Positions 15,117 to 23,396 of a stretch of DNA of 33,102 nucleotides are shown here, piece by piece; within the stretch, counting starts at the first letter, position 1; every line of letters begins with the position of its first letter. The notes under the pieces were generated by a model. That model was not told where the DNA came from, searched no databases, and was given only the letters and a program-made list of their open reading frames with translations. Source of the DNA: Aquimarina agarivorans (lineage in GTDB: Bacteria; Bacteroidota; Bacteroidia; Flavobacteriales; Flavobacteriaceae); the NCBI RefSeq assembly GCF_000218485.1, contig NZ_AFPB01000176.1, positions 1-33,102 of the forward strand, read 5' to 3'. The position numbers were made by a program, and so were the translations under genes.

Positions 15117-16235
15117 TTATACGCTTTTAATTTAATATTTCCGCATAAAAGCATTGATATAATGGTGATTGCTAGTAATTGATTTAATCAATTCTTGATC
15201 CATACCTTTCGTAAATTCGTGTAGCCATTCTTTGATTTTTTCTATTGAATCAAAACAAATGTTTTTATACTTATCTTTTATATATTTCCATACTTGTTCA
15301 CAAGGGTTTAGTTCAGGAGTATATGGAGGTATTCGAAGTAAGTGTATATTATCAGGTAGATGAATATTTTTGGTTGAATGAAAACCTGTATTATCAATTA
15401 CTACAATTTTATATTCGTTAGGTTGATGTTTCGAAAATGCATGTAAATATTTTTCAAACGCTTCACAATTGACTTGTTCTATTTCATATACAAAAGCATC
15501 CCCATCAATAGGAGAATAACTACCATATAGGTAAGTATTCTTAAATTCTTGTTTGAAATTAACAATAGGTTGTACTCCTTTTGCCGCAATAATGCTCCCA
15601 AGATGGGTCATCATTCTATATCTTGATTCATCTTGAAAATATAGATTCACATACGGAAATTTATCTCTATTTAGACTAAGTATAACTTGATTCAGGTAAT
15701 CAGGTAAGTTTTAAAAAATCAACTTTAGCTTCTTCTGATTTTTTAATATGAGACTTGCGAGGTTGTTTGATTTTTGTTCCAAAAAATTCAATCATATAAT
15801 TGCGTAAAGTAGCATACTGAATAGATGTTTCAAAAGTATTGTTTACCCACTGAAGAGCTTCAACATAACTGCTAAAACCTAAACGAGGATCATTTAATCT
15901 TTTTTCTAATTCTTCATGAATTTCTTTATTCACATGACGGGTACGCTTTTGTTTTTCTTTAACTGGAATTAAAAGTCCTGCTAACCCCTTGTCGCGATAA
16001 TCTTTTAACCACAATTCCATAGAACGAATATTATAACCTAAATGAGAAGCTAATTCACTGCGCTTTTTAAAACGCGCTTCTTTTATGTGGATAAGAGATT
16101 GTAAACGCAGAATATTTTTAGGATTATCTTGTTTGCGTAATAATGATTAGAGCTCTGAAAGACTCTCTTTGACTATTAGAGTAGATGATTTTGGCATCCT
16201 TAAATATACGAAATATTTATATTAAAATCGTATTA
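15117..16235 (-). mobile_element. IS630-family insertion sequence, ~1119 bp, inactivated
   Basis: The ends can be placed by similar inverted termini: TTATACGCTTTTAATTTA on the left, and ATAATACGATTTTAATATA on the right read on the minus strand. Each is flanked by TA (15115-15116 and 16236-16237), the TA target duplication of IS630 elements. The size fits the family. The transposase inside is broken. Confidence 0.78.
15132..16197 (-). pseudogene. IS630-family transposase, broken
   Basis: Starts at 16197 (MPKSSTLIVKESLSEL) and meets an in-frame TAA at 16147-16149 (codon 17). It then continues with a helix-turn-helix region (RSELASHLGYNIRSMELWLKDYRDKG) to 15700, where a one-base excess in an A/T run shifts the frame. 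The DDE domain resumes through LPDYLNQVILSLNRDKF into 15650-15132. Catalytic residues are intact: Asp in FQDESRY, Asp in VVIDNTGFHS, Glu in PPYTPELNPCEQVW. The frame change could be programmed, as in some IS630 relatives, but the early nonsense codon argues for inactivation. Confidence 0.88.
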
Positions 16236-16238
16236 TAC

Positions 16239-16342
16239 CATGAAACCACTTCAAAAACAAACACTTCGTTGCACTTTTCAATTTAACCATAGCGGTGCTA
16301 TGTTGAAATTGAGAAAGCACTTGTTTTTATTGTGGTTGCATG
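16239..16342. repeat. Long imperfect palindrome (~104 bp)
   Basis: The outer arms CATGAAACCAC and GTGGTTGCATG, the middle arms TTTTCAATTT and AAATTGAGAAA, and a perfect inner stem CATAGC/GCTATG around GGT nest within one structure. It begins two bases after the right TA of the IS630 element. It could be a MITE, or a large hairpin at an element end. No T-run follows. Confidence 0.6.
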
Positions 16343-16503
16343 TCTCATTACAAAGTTCTATTACATAATCTGGGTTGAATTATTATTTAACGCATGAATT
16401 GTAAAAAAGAAACGAAATATATGCTAAGTATCTTTTCGTTAATTGTATTAAATAAAATTCCTCATTTTATCTTTTTAGGAAATTGCAAGTGATATTAGAT
16501 TAT

Positions 16504-16586
16504 AGTGCAACTTTATTATCGAACTTGATTTTTTGAAAGGAGCAGAGGAATTAAAAGTGCCTGTTAAAAGTTTACTCACTTATTGA
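16504..16586 (+). pseudogene. Orphan 3' fragment of apt
   Basis: Encodes CNFIIELDFLKGAEELKVPVKSLLTY and a stop, against CNFIIELVFLKGAGKLKVPVKSLLTY in the intact apt at 11954-12460. No homology extends upstream of about 16504 and there is no start. It overlaps the end of the 47-codon gene on the other strand by 7 bp, the natural convergent arrangement, so this is probably the original junction of the two genes. Confidence 0.88.
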
Positions 16587-16723
16587 TTTATGGCTTTTTT
16601 AGTTACAAAAGCCCTCCAGCCAATAATGGCCAATTGAAATTTTGAAGCTTTCGTAAGGTCTAATTGACGTTTGCTAAAGCTAGGGAGGAGGAGTTTGTTA
16701 ATTTTAGCAAGGAATTGGTACAT
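16580..16723 (-). CDS. Conserved 47-residue small protein
   Basis: Small basic protein MYQFLAKINKLLLPSF... ending FVTKKAINQ, with 11 Lys/Arg and a hydrophobic middle (FQLAIIGWRAF). Support for a real gene: its C-terminal half is preserved at protein level in the diverged copy at 12457-12532, with conservative changes (Ile/Val, Phe/Ile); a -7 box TAATTTTG (minus strand, 16736-16743) lies 13 bp before the ATG; and it ends in a tight convergent overlap with apt. I recall similarly short, basic proteins in other Flavobacteriaceae but assign no function. It was missed by length-limited gene calling. Confidence 0.72.
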   Translation of the reverse strand: MYQFLAKINKLLLPSFSKRQLDLTKASKFQLAIIGWRAFVTKKAINQ

Positions 16724-16735
16724 ATCTTTTTTTTG

Positions 16736-16743
16736 CAAAATTA
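16736..16743 (-). promoter_or_regulatory. -7 box of the 47-codon gene
   Basis: TAATTTTG on the minus strand fits TAnnTTTG. Transcription would start only a few bases before the ATG at 16723, giving a very short leader. Confidence 0.45.
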
Positions 16744-16795
16744 TAAAATAAACCTAAATTTCTTACAAAAGTAGCCACTGATTTGTGGTCGGGGT

Positions 16796-17581
16796 TTATT
16801 TATAAAATTGCGGGCTTTTTTGTTTAAAGACTTTTAAAATGAGTTCATGGTTTTTATTTCTGAAATTTGAGCTAAAGTTTTTATCAGTTAACATACAAAA
16901 ATACACAAAAGTGAGTACTTGATCAGGTGGGATGTTGTAGGTATTTGATAAAAAATCTTTCTTGTAAAAATAAATTACATCTTCAGCTAATTTGGTGTCA
17001 TTATCCCATTTGCGTTTTCCTTTAAGCCTTTTGTAGTACCCATTGATATGCTTTTGCAAAGCTTCTAAATTTATTGAGGTAATTAAACCGTAATTAAAGG
17101 TTTCTAATAGCGTAGGTATATGTTCTTGTTGAATGCCTTCGTAAACAGGTAAACCAATATCTTTAGCTGATCTAGGTTGGTGAAAAGGGATTTTTAATAG
17201 ATCATTTTCTAAATTCCCAGAAAGATTGTGTGGTAATATAGTCACCTCTTTTAGTTCAGTAACGCGTTCTTTTAGTTTTACTGTAATATAATTTTGACGG
17301 TAAATAGAATCGTTAACAACTAGCAGTTTATTTTTATAGCTAATACCATTAAAAATTAAAGAGTCGTTTTTGTTTACTAAAATTTCAAATTGCCCCTTGT
17401 TGTCTGTGATTGTATTTTTTGAGGTGTTTTGGTTAGTAATATGAATCCCCGAAACATTAAATTCAGTATTCGTGATTTGGCCAGTTAAAACTTTTGTTTT
17501 ATTTGGGTGTTGAGCCCACCCAGGTAAAAAGACAAAGTATAGGAATGGTAGCATATATTTAAAAAATTGATATGCTACCAT
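16796..17581 (-). CDS. Exported protein with CarboxypepD_reg-like domain
   Basis: 261 residues. Signal peptide at residues 1-23 (hydrophobic MLPFLYFVFLPGWAQ). Residues ~32-115 form a CarboxypepD_reg-like beta-sandwich: LTGQITN, GIHITNQNT, TDNKGQFEI, DSLIFNGISYKN and ITVKLKERVTELKEV follow the order seen at the N-terminus of SusC-type receptors. Unlike SusC, there is no plug or barrel. The remaining ~145 residues are helical and not recognised. It is the second gene of an operon, 24 bp after the plug-tail protein. Periplasmic or outer-membrane-associated location likely; function unknown. Confidence 0.82.
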   Translation of the reverse strand: MVAYQFFKYMLPFLYFVFLPGWAQHPNKTKVLTGQITNTEFNVSGIHITNQNTSKNTITDNKGQFEILVNKNDSLIFNGISYKNKLLVVNDSIYRQNYITVKLKERVTELKEVTILPHNLSGNLENDLLKIPFHQPRSAKDIGLPVYEGIQQEHIPTLLETFNYGLITSINLEALQKHINGYYKRLKGKRKWDNDTKLAEDVIYFYKKDFLSNTYNIPPDQVLTFVYFCMLTDKNFSSNFRNKNHELILKVFKQKSPQFYK

Positions 17582-17605
17582 TTTGTTTAATTCGGGTTTA
17601 CGTAT

Positions 17606-18409
17606 TTATTTTTTAGTAGTTGCTATTATAGCGCCATCTTTAGCTTTTTTGCCATAAAGGCTAATAGCTGTAGAGGGCTTCAAATTGTCAACTTCGTCCA
17701 GTTGATCCGATTTGGCGAGTTTATTTAGGGTGTTAAAATCAGTTTCTTCTCCGTCAATAATAATGAGTTTATTAATATTAGGATTGTTTATAAAATTGAA
17801 TTTAGGAAGTGAATTTCTAGATTTTTTATGTGATTTGGTGTGCTCAGATTGGTTATTAACTTCTTCACCTTCGTGAATAAAACCATTGGCAAATTCTTCA
17901 AAGTCAAATTCAGCATTATTTAATAGATCTCTTAATTGATCACTACTAAAAGAAAAAGAAAAGGGATGTTCCGATAAAAATGAATCAAAGGATTCGTTTG
18001 CTTTTTCAAATTCATCCATTATAGCACTTATTCGATCCGATTGTAAATTACCTTTAGTAGTGATATATAATGAATCATTTTTACTGCCTAATTCCAAATC
18101 AGCAATAGGAACATTGGATGACATGGCGTATTTACTTTTTTGACTGCCTTTTTGGAGTAAAATTTTGATTCCCGTAATTTCTTCTTGATCATTATAATTA
18201 ACTTCGGAAATGTCAAGTTTGATTTCATTTTCTTTAAAATAAGCAATCAAATCTTCAAATTGTTTTTCGGAAGTATTTTTGGAAATAGTTCCAATGACTT
18301 CATCTGTGGTAACTTGCGTGTAACTAGTAATAGTTGCTTGTAGTGTTTCATTTGCAAAAGCACTGTAACAAACACCCAAACTTAAAGCTATGATATATAA
18401 TCTCTTCAT
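17606..18409 (-). CDS. Exported protein with a TonB-plug-like C-terminus
   Basis: 267 residues. Signal peptide at 1-19 (ending AFA). The middle is acidic and low-complexity around residues 135-205 (FDSFLSEHPFSFSFSSD, then Ser/His/Lys). The last ~50 residues, containing IDGEETDFNTLNKL and ending LKPSTAISLYGKKAKDGA plus a short tail, match the segment of TonB-dependent receptor plugs usually written YGxxGxxGVIxITTK. In Bacteroidota the same motif also ends some BlaR1/M56-type regulatory proteins; no peptidase domain is present here. First gene of the operon with 16796-17581. Function unknown. Confidence 0.78.
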   Translation of the reverse strand: MKRLYIIALSLGVCYSAFANETLQATITSYTQVTTDEVIGTISKNTSEKQFEDLIAYFKENEIKLDISEVNYNDQEEITGIKILLQKGSQKSKYAMSSNVPIADLELGSKNDSLYITTKGNLQSDRISAIMDEFEKANESFDSFLSEHPFSFSFSSDQLRDLLNNAEFDFEEFANGFIHEGEEVNNQSEHTKSHKKSRNSLPKFNFINNPNINKLIIIDGEETDFNTLNKLAKSDQLDEVDNLKPSTAISLYGKKAKDGAIIATTKK

Positions 18410-18585
18410 GGTTTAGTAATTTTTTTGGTTCTGTATTTTATATACGAAAATTGTAAAAATGTGTGACAAACTTTTTTTGAAAAAAATTATAGAATAGTTT
18501 TTGTAATATTTTAAAATCAGTAGGTTAATTGTATGTGTGCTGTATTAAGTTAGTAATTGGTGACATAGACTGGAGTATAATTCTC

Positions 18586-18593
18586 TATATTTG
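18586..18593 (+). promoter_or_regulatory. -7 box of the antiporter gene
   Basis: TATATTTG fits TAnnTTTG and lies 20 bp before the ATG at 18614. No clear -33 TTTG is seen at the ideal spacing. Confidence 0.5.
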
Positions 18594-18613
18594 CTTCTTG
18601 AAAAAAAGAATTT

Positions 18614-19573
18614 ATGAGTGTTTTTTTTATTATTGTCGGGCTAATTTTATTAGTTGTAGGAGGGGAGTTTTTAGTACGATCTTCCGTTGCACTATCTTTT
18701 AAATTCAATATTTCTAAAATGGTGATTGGGCTTACGGTGGTGTCTTTTGCAACATCAGCTCCGGAATTGCTAGTGAGTTTACAGGCAGCAATGGACGGAT
18801 ATGCTTCCATATCCTTAGGTAATGTTATTGGCTCTAATATAGCTAACATAGGATTAGTTTTAGGGATTACAGCTATTTTAGGCTCGTTGTATGTGGAGCG
18901 TGATTTTTTTACTATGCACTGGCCGTCAATGGTGTTTTTTTCAGGCTTACTTTACTTATTTTTAGCAAATGATCAAGTGTTATCTTTTTTTGAGGGAGGG
19001 ATATTATTAGCTGCTATTGTAGTTTTTCTAGTGATTTTGATTCGTAATGCAAAAAGGAGTTCCCTTGTGGGAGAAGAAAAAATTAGTGACGAGGTTGATG
19101 AAGATTTAGAAAGTGTTTCTTACTTTAAAATAGGAATGTGGTTGCTTATTGGAGCGGTATCCCTGTATTTTGGGTCGGAGTTATTAGTTAAAGGCGCTGT
19201 AGATTTGGCCAAATTGATGGGAGTGAGTGAGCGAGTAATTGCAGTTACTATGATTGCAGTGGGTACAAGTGTGCCTGAGCTAGCGGCTTCGGTAATTGCG
19301 GTTATGAAACAAGAAAAATCAATTTCAATAGGAAATTTAATTGGATCAAATATTTTTAATATTGGGTCAGTTTTAGGAATTACCGCTTTGGTACAGCCAA
19401 TAAAAGTAGATAGCGTAGAGATTTTGAGCAATGATATTTTCTGGATGCTAGGCTTTGCATTAGTACTACTACCTATAACCTTACTTCCTAACCGTAATGA
19501 AATTAATCGATTAAAAGGAGGTGTTATCTTTTTAGGTTACATCACTTTTTTAATGGTTACATTTTTAGCATAA
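18614..19573 (+). CDS. Calcium/sodium antiporter (CaCA family, YrbG-like)
   Basis: 319-residue inner-membrane protein that exchanges cations, typically Ca2+ out for Na+ in. The two inverted alpha repeats that form the transport path are plain: SFATSAPELLVSLQAA ... SLGNVIGSNIANIGLVLG (residues ~44-84) and AVGTSVPELAASVIAV ... SIGNLIGSNIFNIGSVLG in the second half. The acidic residues of SAPE and VPE are the cation ligands. About ten membrane segments, with a short acidic cytoplasmic loop (EEKISDEVDEDLE) in the middle. It is monocistronic and divergent from the exported-protein operon. The length is normal for bacterial members. Confidence 0.95.
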   Translation: MSVFFIIVGLILLVVGGEFLVRSSVALSFKFNISKMVIGLTVVSFATSAPELLVSLQAAMDGYASISLGNVIGSNIANIGLVLGITAILGSLYVERDFFTMHWPSMVFFSGLLYLFLANDQVLSFFEGGILLAAIVVFLVILIRNAKRSSLVGEEKISDEVDEDLESVSYFKIGMWLLIGAVSLYFGSELLVKGAVDLAKLMGVSERVIAVTMIAVGTSVPELAASVIAVMKQEKSISIGNLIGSNIFNIGSVLGITALVQPIKVDSVEILSNDIFWMLGFALVLLPITLLPNRNEINRLKGGVIFLGYITFLMVTFLA

Positions 19574-19620
19574 AGTTAAATAATACCATGCAAAAGAATG
19601 CCTAAGTTTATAAATTCCAT

Positions 19621-19742
19621 GAAAAGCTAAATTTAACTCAGCAACAGTTTTCCGATAAATCAGGTATTTCAGTAAGGAGAAGTAGAATGATTCTGATAAA
19701 GGTGATTGGTTTGCATTTACATTAGAAACGGTATTTCAATGA
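19621..19742 (+). pseudogene. Remnant of an XRE-type HTH gene
   Basis: The frame from 19621 reads EKLNLTQQQFSDKSGISVRRS, the core of a Cro/CI helix-turn-helix, with no usable start just upstream (stop and frame break before 19621). After a frame change DKGDWFAFTLETVFQ precedes a stop at 19740-19742. It is too short and broken to function. Confidence 0.55.
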
Positions 19743-19782
19743 TAATTTTTTCAGAAATAATTAATTGATTATCTTAAACGAT

Positions 19783-20373
19783 ATGGTTTTACGGTGGTTA
19801 CTTTTTGTGTTTTTAATTCCTTTTATAGCAACTGGACAGGAATGGGAAGTTGTAGTTGAAAAAAACGGGATTATTGTTGAAAAGAATAAGGAAACTATAA
19901 GGGATGTATATCATTTCAGAACTACTACCAAGATAAATGCGTCAGTTAATGAATTGGAAAAATTGCTTGAAAACATAAGCAATTATCCCAGTTGGTTATA
20001 CAAATATGATAAAGCGGAATTACTAAATGCCAGCGTAAATACTTTTTTGTTCCGAGCAAAAATTTTGGCTCCTTTCCCGTTAAAAGACCGAAAAATTAAA
20101 ATAAAATTAATTAAGAGTAGTGTTGAAGATAAAATTGTTTATCAAATGCAGAGTACGCCGGTTACAGATACTTTGTTTTGTGTAAATTGTGAAGAAATTG
20201 CAGGTATGTCGGGGAGTTGGCAATTAAAAAAAGTATCGGAAAAGGTTACAGAAATTCAAAACGTAACGCGAGTAATAGCTGATATACCACTGCCTAAAGC
20301 AATTCTTTATCCCTTATTTTATCGTGCACCTCAAAAAAGTTTTGAAAACCTTTTAGAGATGTATTCAAATTAG
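19783..20373 (+). CDS. START/SRPBCC-domain exported protein
   Basis: 196 residues from the ATG at 19783; a TTG six codons upstream is less likely. Signal peptide at ~1-18 (LLFVFLIPFIATGQ). The rest is one START-like helix-grip domain: EWEVVVEKNGIIVEKN, VNELEKLLENISNYPSWL, LKDRKIKIKLI, GSWQLKKVSEKVTEIQNVTRV and a C-terminal helix. START domains bind hydrophobic ligands, often lipids; the ligand here is unknown. Similar exported single-domain proteins are common in Bacteroidota. It converges on glutamine synthetase with a shared terminator. Confidence 0.82.
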   Translation: MVLRWLLFVFLIPFIATGQEWEVVVEKNGIIVEKNKETIRDVYHFRTTTKINASVNELEKLLENISNYPSWLYKYDKAELLNASVNTFLFRAKILAPFPLKDRKIKIKLIKSSVEDKIVYQMQSTPVTDTLFCVNCEEIAGMSGSWQLKKVSEKVTEIQNVTRVIADIPLPKAILYPLFYRAPQKSFENLLEMYSN

Positions 20374-20397
20374 CAATTCCAATTTTAAGAAACAAGC

Positions 20398-20433
20398 AAA
20401 AAAAAGGCTTCCACTAAAATGAAAGCCTTTTTT
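20398..20433. terminator. Bidirectional terminator between START gene and glutamine synthetase
   Basis: AAAAAAGGCTT pairs with AAGCCTTTTTT around a 12-nt loop. A-run on the left and T-run on the right serve both converging genes. Confidence 0.85.
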
Positions 20434-20454
20434 ATAATTAGATTATCGTATTGA

Positions 20455-21462
20455 TTAAACTTTAGCAGTTTTAACAGTTTTGATAATACGTGCAGCAATT
20501 TTGTATGGGTCTCCGTTTGAAGATGGACGACGATCTTCCAACCATCCTTTCCAACCTTTTTCCACAGTAATAATCGGAATACGGATTGAAGCTCCACGGT
20601 CAGATACTCCATAACTGAAATCAGTAATAGCAGCAGTTTCGTGCTTACCAGTTAAACGCTGATCATTGTAAGCTCCGTATACTTCAATATGTTCTTTAAC
20701 AAATGGACGGAATGCTTCACAAATAGTTTCGTAAGTTTCTTTAGATCCACAAGTTCTCAATATAGTATTTGAGAAGTTTGCGTGCATACCAGAACCATTC
20801 CAGTCAGTATCACCAAGTGGCTTAGGATGCCAAACAACTTGTAATCCGTAAGACTCGCCAATACGCTCTAATAAGTAACGGCATACCCAAATTTCATCAC
20901 CAGCTAATTTAGCTCCTTGTGCAAAACATTGGAACTCCCACTGTCCGGCAGCAACCTCAGCATTAATACCTTCAACATTTAATCCCGCTTCTAAACAAAC
21001 GTCTAAATGTTCTTCAACCATATCACGTGCAAATGCATTTTTAGCGCCTACTGAACAGTAAAACTGTCCCTGTGGAGTTTGGTCTCTTGGGAAACCAACA
21101 GGTAAATTAGTTTCTACATCGTATAAAAAGTATTCTTGCTCAAATCCAAACCAGAAATCGTTATCATCATCTTCAATAGTAGCACGCGCATTATCATCAT
21201 GCGGAGTACCGTCAGCATTTAAAACTTCAGTCATTACTAAATATCCACCTTTACGTTGTGGATCTGGGTATATGGCAACAGGCTTTAGTAAACAGTCAGA
21301 ATTTCCACCTTCCGCTTGGTTAGTCGAACTTCCGTCAAAAGACCACATTGGGCAATCTTCTAATTTTCCACTAAAATCATCAACGATTTTAGTTTTACTT
21401 CTCATACTAGCAGTTGGCTTTGTACCATCTAACCAGATATACTCTAATTTAGCTTTACTCAT
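20455..21462 (-). CDS. Glutamine synthetase, type II (eukaryote-like short form)
   Basis: 335-residue cytoplasmic enzyme: glutamate + NH4+ + ATP to glutamine. The short GSII form has no adenylylation loop, unlike ~470-residue GSI. Segments: beta-grasp N-terminus with WSFDGSSTNQAEGGNSDCLL (residues 40-59), the metal-binding FGFEQEYFL, AEVAAGQWEFQ, the ammonium/glutamate-site region NGSGMHANFS, GKHETAAITDFSYGVSDRGASIRIP and a C-terminal ED..RRPSSNGDPY. All core motifs are intact. It is monocistronic, with a minus-strand -7 box at 21501-21508 and a shared terminator at 20398-20433. Bacteroidota often also carry GSIII; none is in this window. Confidence 0.96.
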   Translation of the reverse strand: MSKAKLEYIWLDGTKPTASMRSKTKIVDDFSGKLEDCPMWSFDGSSTNQAEGGNSDCLLKPVAIYPDPQRKGGYLVMTEVLNADGTPHDDNARATIEDDDNDFWFGFEQEYFLYDVETNLPVGFPRDQTPQGQFYCSVGAKNAFARDMVEEHLDVCLEAGLNVEGINAEVAAGQWEFQCFAQGAKLAGDEIWVCRYLLERIGESYGLQVVWHPKPLGDTDWNGSGMHANFSNTILRTCGSKETYETICEAFRPFVKEHIEVYGAYNDQRLTGKHETAAITDFSYGVSDRGASIRIPIITVEKGWKGWLEDRRPSSNGDPYKIAARIIKTVKTAKV

Positions 21463-21500
21463 AATAGTATATAAAACAATTAAACTTTACTCTTGGACGG

Positions 21501-21508
21501 CAAATATA
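21501..21508 (-). promoter_or_regulatory. -7 box of glutamine synthetase
   Basis: TATATTTG on the minus strand, 39 bp before the ATG at 21462. It fits TAnnTTTG. Confidence 0.55.
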
Positions 21509-21910
21509 GAAATATTTACGTAGTACTACTTAATTTTTGTCATTCAAATTAAGTAAGGCGATAATTTTTTAATGAATCATAATAAAACGGTAGTCTTTTT
21601 GATAATTGTTGATTTTTTCTTAAAAATAGCGCGGTGTAATTATTCATTTTTAAAGTATTATGGGGTAAAAAATAACATTTGAGTAAACTGCTTTAAAGGG
21701 TGAATTTATCTTTTTTCTTTCTGTTGCAACTGAGCTATAAAATTTTATGGTGCGTAGCTGATTTTTCAGTCAAGTATTGATGAAAAAGAAGTCGTTTATG
21801 GCATGTATATTCAGTAGTATGTTTAAACGGAAATGATGCTAAAACAATTCCATTTTTTTAAATAATAAACTTAATATGAATTATCTTTTTACACATTTTT
21901 AGTATTGTAG

Positions 21911-21918
21911 TATCTTTG
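21911..21918 (+). promoter_or_regulatory. -7 box of the PurM-family gene
   Basis: TATCTTTG fits TAnnTTTG and lies 18 bp before the ATG at 21937. Because the box covers 21916, an upstream start there is ruled out. Confidence 0.6.
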
Positions 21919-21936
21919 CAAACCAATACTTGTTTT

Positions 21937-23118
21937 ATGAGTCAAGAAGTTAGTAAAAGATATGCGCAACGAGGTGTTTCTGCCTCAAAGGAAGATGTAC
22001 ACAGTGCGATAAAAAATATTGATAAAGGGCTTTTTCCAAAAGCTTTTTGCAAAATTGTGCCGGATTATTTAACAGGGAGCGATGATCATTGTTTGATTAT
22101 GCATGCGGATGGTGCAGGGACTAAGTCTTCACTAGCTTATATGTATTGGAAACAAACAGGAGATATTTCGGTATGGAAAGGCATTGCTCAGGATGCATTG
22201 ATTATGAATATTGACGATTTGTTATGTGTTGGTGTCACGGATAACATCATGTTATCATCCACCATAGGCAGAAATAAAAATTTAATTCCTAGCGAGGTTA
22301 TTTCAGCAATTATTAATGGTACGGAGGAGTTATTAGCGGATTTAAAAGCCCATGGGGTAACCATTCATTCTACAGGAGGAGAAACTGCTGATGTAGGTGA
22401 TTTGGTACGTACAATTATTGTAGATTCTACCGTTACAGCGCGTATGAAACGTGCTGACGTTATTGATAATGCCAATATTCAGCCAGGCGATGTAATTGTA
22501 GGGCTGGAATCTTTTGGTCAAGCAACTTACGAAACTGAATATAATGGAGGGATGGGCAGTAACGGATTAACTTCTGCACGCCATGATGTTTTTGATAAGG
22601 AACTGGCTACTCAGTTTCCTGAAAGTTTTGATGCTGCGGTACCCGAAGCGTTAGTGTATTCCGGAAAAACAAAATTAACCGATACAGTTGAAGGAGCCCC
22701 TATTAATGCCGGTAAATTAGTGCTTTCGCCTACGCGAACCTATGCACCAATCATTAAGCAACTATTAGAAAAATACAGCACTAGCGATGTTCATGGAATG
22801 GTGCATTGTAGTGGAGGAGCACAAACTAAAATTCTTCATTTTGTAGATCAGCATCATATTGTAAAAGATAATCTTTTTGATATACCGCCTTTGTTTAAAT
22901 TGATACAAGAAAACTCTGGGACCGATTGGAAAGAAATGTATCAGGTATTCAACATGGGGCACCGTATGGAATTGTATGTAAATCCCGCTGTCGCAGAAGA
23001 TATCATTGGGATTTCCAAGAGCTTTAACGTAAATGCACAAATTATAGGACGTGTAGAAGCATCTGAAACTAAAAAATTAACAATCAAGAGTGCTTATGGT
23101 ACTTATGAGTATAGTTAG
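21937..23118 (+). CDS. purM: Phosphoribosylformylglycinamidine cyclo-ligase (AIR synthase, PurM family)
   Basis: 393 residues from ATG 21937 (MSQEVSKRYAQRGVSASKEDV). Purine synthesis step five: FGAM + ATP to AIR. Seen: the N-terminal YAQRGVSASKEDVHSAI, the ATP/metal segment MHADGAGTKSSLAY (residues 55-68), DDLLCVGVTDNIMLSSTIGRN, GGETADVGDLV, then the C-terminal domain with VHCSGGAQTKIL and NMGHRMELYV. It is longer than the ~345-residue E. coli enzyme, as is usual for this AIR-synthase-related branch in Bacteroidota. Single gene with its own promoter (21911) and terminator (23332). Confidence 0.88.
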   Translation: MSQEVSKRYAQRGVSASKEDVHSAIKNIDKGLFPKAFCKIVPDYLTGSDDHCLIMHADGAGTKSSLAYMYWKQTGDISVWKGIAQDALIMNIDDLLCVGVTDNIMLSSTIGRNKNLIPSEVISAIINGTEELLADLKAHGVTIHSTGGETADVGDLVRTIIVDSTVTARMKRADVIDNANIQPGDVIVGLESFGQATYETEYNGGMGSNGLTSARHDVFDKELATQFPESFDAAVPEALVYSGKTKLTDTVEGAPINAGKLVLSPTRTYAPIIKQLLEKYSTSDVHGMVHCSGGAQTKILHFVDQHHIVKDNLFDIPPLFKLIQENSGTDWKEMYQVFNMGHRMELYVNPAVAEDIIGISKSFNVNAQIIGRVEASETKKLTIKSAYGTYEYS

Positions 23119-23142
23119 AATGGGTACCTGAATTTTTTGAAA

Positions 23143-23177
23143 AGTTAAAACTAAGCACTTAGTACATTTCGCTTTTA
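23143..23177 (+). repeat. REP-like repeat, copy 2
   Basis: Matches 12564-12599 over ~35 bp. Here the core ACTAAGCACTTAGT is a perfect inverted repeat with a 2-nt loop. It is followed by another hairpin-like stretch (GCTATTGGTAATTAGCC ... GGAGCTAATGGCTGATAGC, ~23193-23261). Both lie just after the PurM gene. Confidence 0.6.
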
Positions 23178-23331
23178 AAAATAGTACAGTGAGCTATTGG
23201 TAATTAGCCTTTAACTGTTGGCTTTTATAATATTTATAAAGGAGCTAATGGCTGATAGCTAAGAGTAAAAATGGATGTTTAAAAAGATGTTGATTTTTAA
23301 TGCATAGAAGTTTATTTCGGTATAGATTTAG

Positions 23332-23365
23332 AATAGACTCACAAGTTAGTGGGTCTATTTTTTTT
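23332..23365 (+). terminator. Terminator downstream of the PurM-family gene
   Basis: AATAGACTCAC (23332-23342) pairs with GTGGGTCTATT (23349-23359), with one G-U pair, and a T-run follows. It ends 32 bp before the peroxidase start. Confidence 0.82.
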
Positions 23366-23396
23366 GTGCTATTTCTATTTCTTAACGTAATTTTGA

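Larger units (their letters stand above)
21463..21936. other. 474-bp divergent intergenic region
   Basis: Holds the promoters of glutamine synthetase (minus) and the PurM-family gene (plus) near its ends. The ~380 bp between them are AT-rich, and I see no gene or repeat there. Confidence 0.5.

Noticed and set aside
19765..19782. TTG start for the START-domain gene
   Set aside because: The ATG at 19783 gives a standard signal peptide; the TTG adds six residues without clear support.
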